Made by a program: the position numbers and the translations under genes
Shown: positions 62,301 to 64,000 of the stretch, piece after piece
Position numbering within the stretch: the first letter of the stretch is position 1
Layout of the letters: each line of letters begins with the position of its first letter
NCBI GenBank assembly: GCA_017590115.1
Contig: JAGGNK010013558.1
Location: 14,616,126 to 14,680,125, forward strand
Source: Montifringilla adamsi
Taxonomy: Eukaryota; Chordata; Aves; Passeriformes; Passeridae
Direction: 5' to 3'
DNA: 64,000 bases
Notes under the pieces: generated by a model
Told to the model about the DNA's origin: nothing
Database searches by the model: none
What the model saw: only the letters and a program-made list of their open reading frames with translations

Positions 62301-64000
62301 GAGTTCCCTCCTTAAACACAGTGCACCAGTTAAATACTGGAGCTGGTTACAGAACAGGTTTGAAACAACACCATCAGAAAAATTACTACCTGATCAAAAA
62401 TTAAGAAGCACAAGAATGTGAGTTTGTATAAGTAATGTCTGTAAAAGTTGTAATATCAAAAGGATGTAGTTCTAATCCTGTGCCAGGACACATATCTGAT
62501 TCATTGGCTGTCACTTAGAGGAGAGACAGACAGACCCTGAACTGGAGTTATGATTTTCAAGGTCACTGGCCAAATGAAAAACTGGCAATACATTTCATTG
62601 TGGGTTGCTGTGAAATGGATTTGTTTGGGTTTTCTGTTCCTTCCCTTATGTAAAAATGCCTTACACTGTTTTTAAACAAGTCTAAGGTTTTATATGTTCA
62701 AAATGAAATATTTGGGTTTTTTTTTTTTTAAGCAAAAATGACAGAATGAAGGTCACTTCCATCTGAAAAAAAAAAGCGTATTTAAAACATTTTTTGTTTC
62801 CACTTGTGTGGATTTTTAATTTTGTTTTAAAACCAAATGTTTCCACAATCAAAACAACTTACTGACACTGACAGAAACACACAGCTTAATTTTGATTAAC
62901 TGAAATACACATTTGTAAGGAAGTGACAGATATTGGTTTGGCTGACTCTGCCAAATACAGTCCCTGAGTTTAGTCTCTGATTTGGTCAGAGATCAAATCA
63001 AGGCACTGGCTCTGCTGCTCTCCAGCTCTGCAGGTGAAACCCAGGATTATTTTATGCCTGCCCATGGCATAAAGGAAGGAGTTTTTCCAGTTCAGGCTCA
63101 TCTTGCTGGCAGGAAGACACCTGCCCATGAAAATCTTTTCAACACAGCTTCCTCTCCCCATCTCTCTTATCCCTGAGGAATTAGTGGATCCCTGGAAATA
63201 GGAAGGCTGAACCCTCTGCTGTGACCTCTCTGTCACTTGCTGCTCCCTGAGGATGAGCCCTGCTGTGTTACAGGACAAACCAGGCTGCCCTGGGAGCTCT
63301 GGTTACCCTGCCAAGGCTGATCTGTGCTTTTGGCTGTGTGTCTTTGCCTTCTGAATGACAAAGTTGTTACTGGGAAATTAGGAAATAACTCATTAAAACC
63401 CAAAAAACCCCCCATCCCTCCTCCCCCAGCCCAAATTCCCTGCTGGTGTAGAGCACAGGCTTCTCTGCCCGCTGTGGGAGGTCTTGCTTGGGCTCAAAAC
63501 CCTTTGGGTTTTGCTGAAATCTCAGGCTTCAGGAGCATGGCCTGTTGCCCTTGTTTCCCTGGCCATGGGGCTGAGCAGGAATTGCTCAGTGCCTGACACT
63601 TGCCATCTGGAGCTGCTGCTGATTTTGGGGGATCCATGGGCTGGCAAACAGGTGCCAGTGGCTGCAGTGACCGTCTGAGTGGGAGGTGCTCTCTGCTTTT
63701 GGGGTCTGAAGCTCGTGAACCTTTGCATGCCACTCTGGTGATTGCTCCCAGTTATCTGGATTAAACCCCACCTCTTCCTACAGTGAAAAATCCAGCCCAC
63801 ATAGCTTTAAAAATTTAAAGCCATCGGGTGAATCGTTATGTGTATCAATTAAATCAGCCCTTCCAGTGACAAGTGGATATTTGATTTTCAACCCCCAAAG
63901 GACAGTACATACTGTATTACACTATGGTGATATTTTCTAATAAATTATCTAGCTGACATCTTGCCTCTGAGGGGGAGAGGTAGATTGTTAACAAAGAAGA
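62301..64000. other. Non-coding DNA, no gene seen
   Basis: AT-rich up to 62960, with short T and A runs (62719-62731 and 62766-62775). It is then GC-richer from 63000 to 63700 with overlapping chance frames on both strands. The last 300 bases return to AT-rich unique sequence. No exon was recognised. Confidence 0.65.

Overview
The window looks like non-coding vertebrate nuclear DNA, most probably from a bird. It is moderately AT-rich and CpG-poor. No reading frame exceeds about 180 codons, and no frame matches a protein family I recognise. Nothing bacterial or viral is visible: no operons, ribosome-binding sites, tRNA, rRNA or CRISPR. The bird assignment rests on four short degraded pieces of CR1 LINE 3' ends (21475-21580 and 53284-53418 on the minus strand; 35833-35918 and 42981-43081 on the plus strand) and on how little interspersed repeat there is otherwise. 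No mammalian-type SINE or L1 was seen. Birds are the vertebrates with CR1-dominated, repeat-poor genomes.

Layout. 1-10100: plain AT-rich sequence with T-rich simple repeats and chance frames. 10140-10440: first stretch that reads like a conserved non-coding element. 11592-11690: a 52-bp tandem duplication. 12496-12583: possible plus-strand exon. 14950-15560: GC-richer patch. 18284-18303: a perfect 20-bp palindrome made of two MEF2-type sites. 18896-18949: an uninterrupted run of 54 T. 20150-20450: enhancer-like segment. 28066-28199: weak possible plus-strand exon. 29886-30032 and 32155-32454: two minus-strand segments that splice in frame on paper and are the best protein-coding candidates. 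30280-31640: cluster of CpG-retaining, TAAT-rich enhancer-like segments with a G-quadruplex motif. 35380-35660, 40540-41060, 56500-56740, 58890-59420 and 62140-62300: further enhancer-like segments. 55981-56098: another possible plus-strand exon.

The simplest reading is intronic or intergenic DNA around a gene whose main body lies outside the window or is present only as small scattered exons. The repeated TAAT-rich segments that keep CpGs in a CpG-poor background suggest cis-regulatory sequence of a developmental gene. No cross-species alignment could be run, so conservation is inferred from composition and motifs only. All exon calls are low-confidence hypotheses, because intronic DNA of this size contains many chance pseudo-exons.
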